This document shows, piece by piece, positions 63,449 through 64,000 of a stretch of 64,000 nt of DNA. This stretch comes from Tanytarsus gracilentus (taxonomy: Eukaryota; Arthropoda; Insecta; Diptera; Chironomidae): NCBI GenBank assembly GCA_038502055.1, contig JAXRKN010000036.1, forward strand, positions 4,712,001-4,776,000, given 5' to 3'. Made by a program: the position numbers and the translations under genes. The first letter of the stretch is position 1. Every line of letters begins with the position of its first letter. The notes below the pieces were generated by a model that saw only the letters and a list, made by a program, of their open reading frames with translations, had not been told where the DNA came from and made no database searches.

Positions 63449-64000
63449 TTATGCTTAAAGAGTCATTCCATGATAAATCTTTTAACGATTTTTTCTCTTG
63501 ACCTTTAAAAATGCTCTGACAAAAACTTTAACTAATTGGATGCATGAATTATACTATTTAAATGTCTGAAATATTTTTGTGTGATTGAGCTAAAAACTAT
63601 CAATGTAATGTCCAACTAGATTAATTTCAAATTAAAAATGATAACTTCAAAAATATATGTAGTTAATATTTTTGAAACCCGTCTGTTTGAATTAAATAAC
63701 TACTTTCTTTAATTTGAGTATCTGACTGATTAAATGTTAACGGTCAGTTATATTAAATAAATTGAACTTCAATAGAATGAAATCAAAGTTAAAATTTTTG
63801 ATGCGTTTGGCAAATTGAAAATGTTAAATTGCAATTGGGAAATAAAATGTTAAAAAAATATTTTTAGTAAATTTTTTATTTTTTATTTGCTCAAAATTGG
63901 CAATTTGTTAATGAAATAGAACTTCAGTGCTTTCAGAAAATTAATAGAAAAATTCATCGCTACATTAAAAAAAGTGTTTGAGAGAGAGAGAGAGTTTAAA
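63449..64000. other. Downstream region to window end, no gene seen
   Basis: AT-rich DNA ending in a short GA repeat (about 63980-63993). No exon is recognised. Confidence 0.5.

Overview
The window is animal nuclear DNA, AT-rich with short GT-AG introns, and the genes point to a dipteran insect, probably a nematoceran such as a midge. The evidence is a clear orthologue of Drosophila yellow, insect-type otopetrins, arthropod-style TATA/Inr promoters and dispersed non-autonomous repeats. The species cannot be fixed from sequence alone.

Layout. 1-13.8 kb: no recognisable conserved gene; one copy of a minisatellite-bearing mobile element (about 3.78-4.86 kb) and one weak small secreted-peptide candidate at 8.5 kb. 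13.8-17.7 kb (+): yellow, three coding exons. 20.0-30.5 kb (-): otopetrin gene 1, ten coding exons joined by splice phase plus a possible 54-nt cassette exon. 34.7-38.9 kb (+): a tandem pair of secreted proteins, each with a signal peptide, leucine-rich repeats and a C-terminal farnesoic-acid-O-methyltransferase-like (Methyltransf_FA) domain. 39-49.6 kb: repeat-rich, including a foldback element with about 350-bp inverted arms of TTATGCATAA-like words around a GC-rich, tRNA-like core (42.6-43.9 kb). 49.7-57.5 kb (-): otopetrin gene 2, eleven coding exons, with the second mobile-element copy inside an intron. 59.7-60.6 kb (-): Vamp7. 61.4-62.5 kb: third copy of the mobile element, wedged between the divergent Vamp7 and UMP-CMP kinase genes. 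62.7-63.4 kb (+): UMP-CMP kinase.

How the genes relate. There is no operon-like logic. The two otopetrins (proton channels) are related, in the same orientation, and share an exon grid. The LRR/Methyltransf_FA genes are a recent tandem pair lying between them. yellow (pigmentation), Vamp7 (vesicle fusion) and UMP-CMP kinase (pyrimidine nucleotides) are independent. The most unusual material is the LRR/Methyltransf_FA pair, the three-copy element family that keeps its ends but carries different tandem-repeat cargo, and the foldback element with its GC-rich core. Exon models were built by eye from reading frame, splice sites and phase; none is supported by transcripts.
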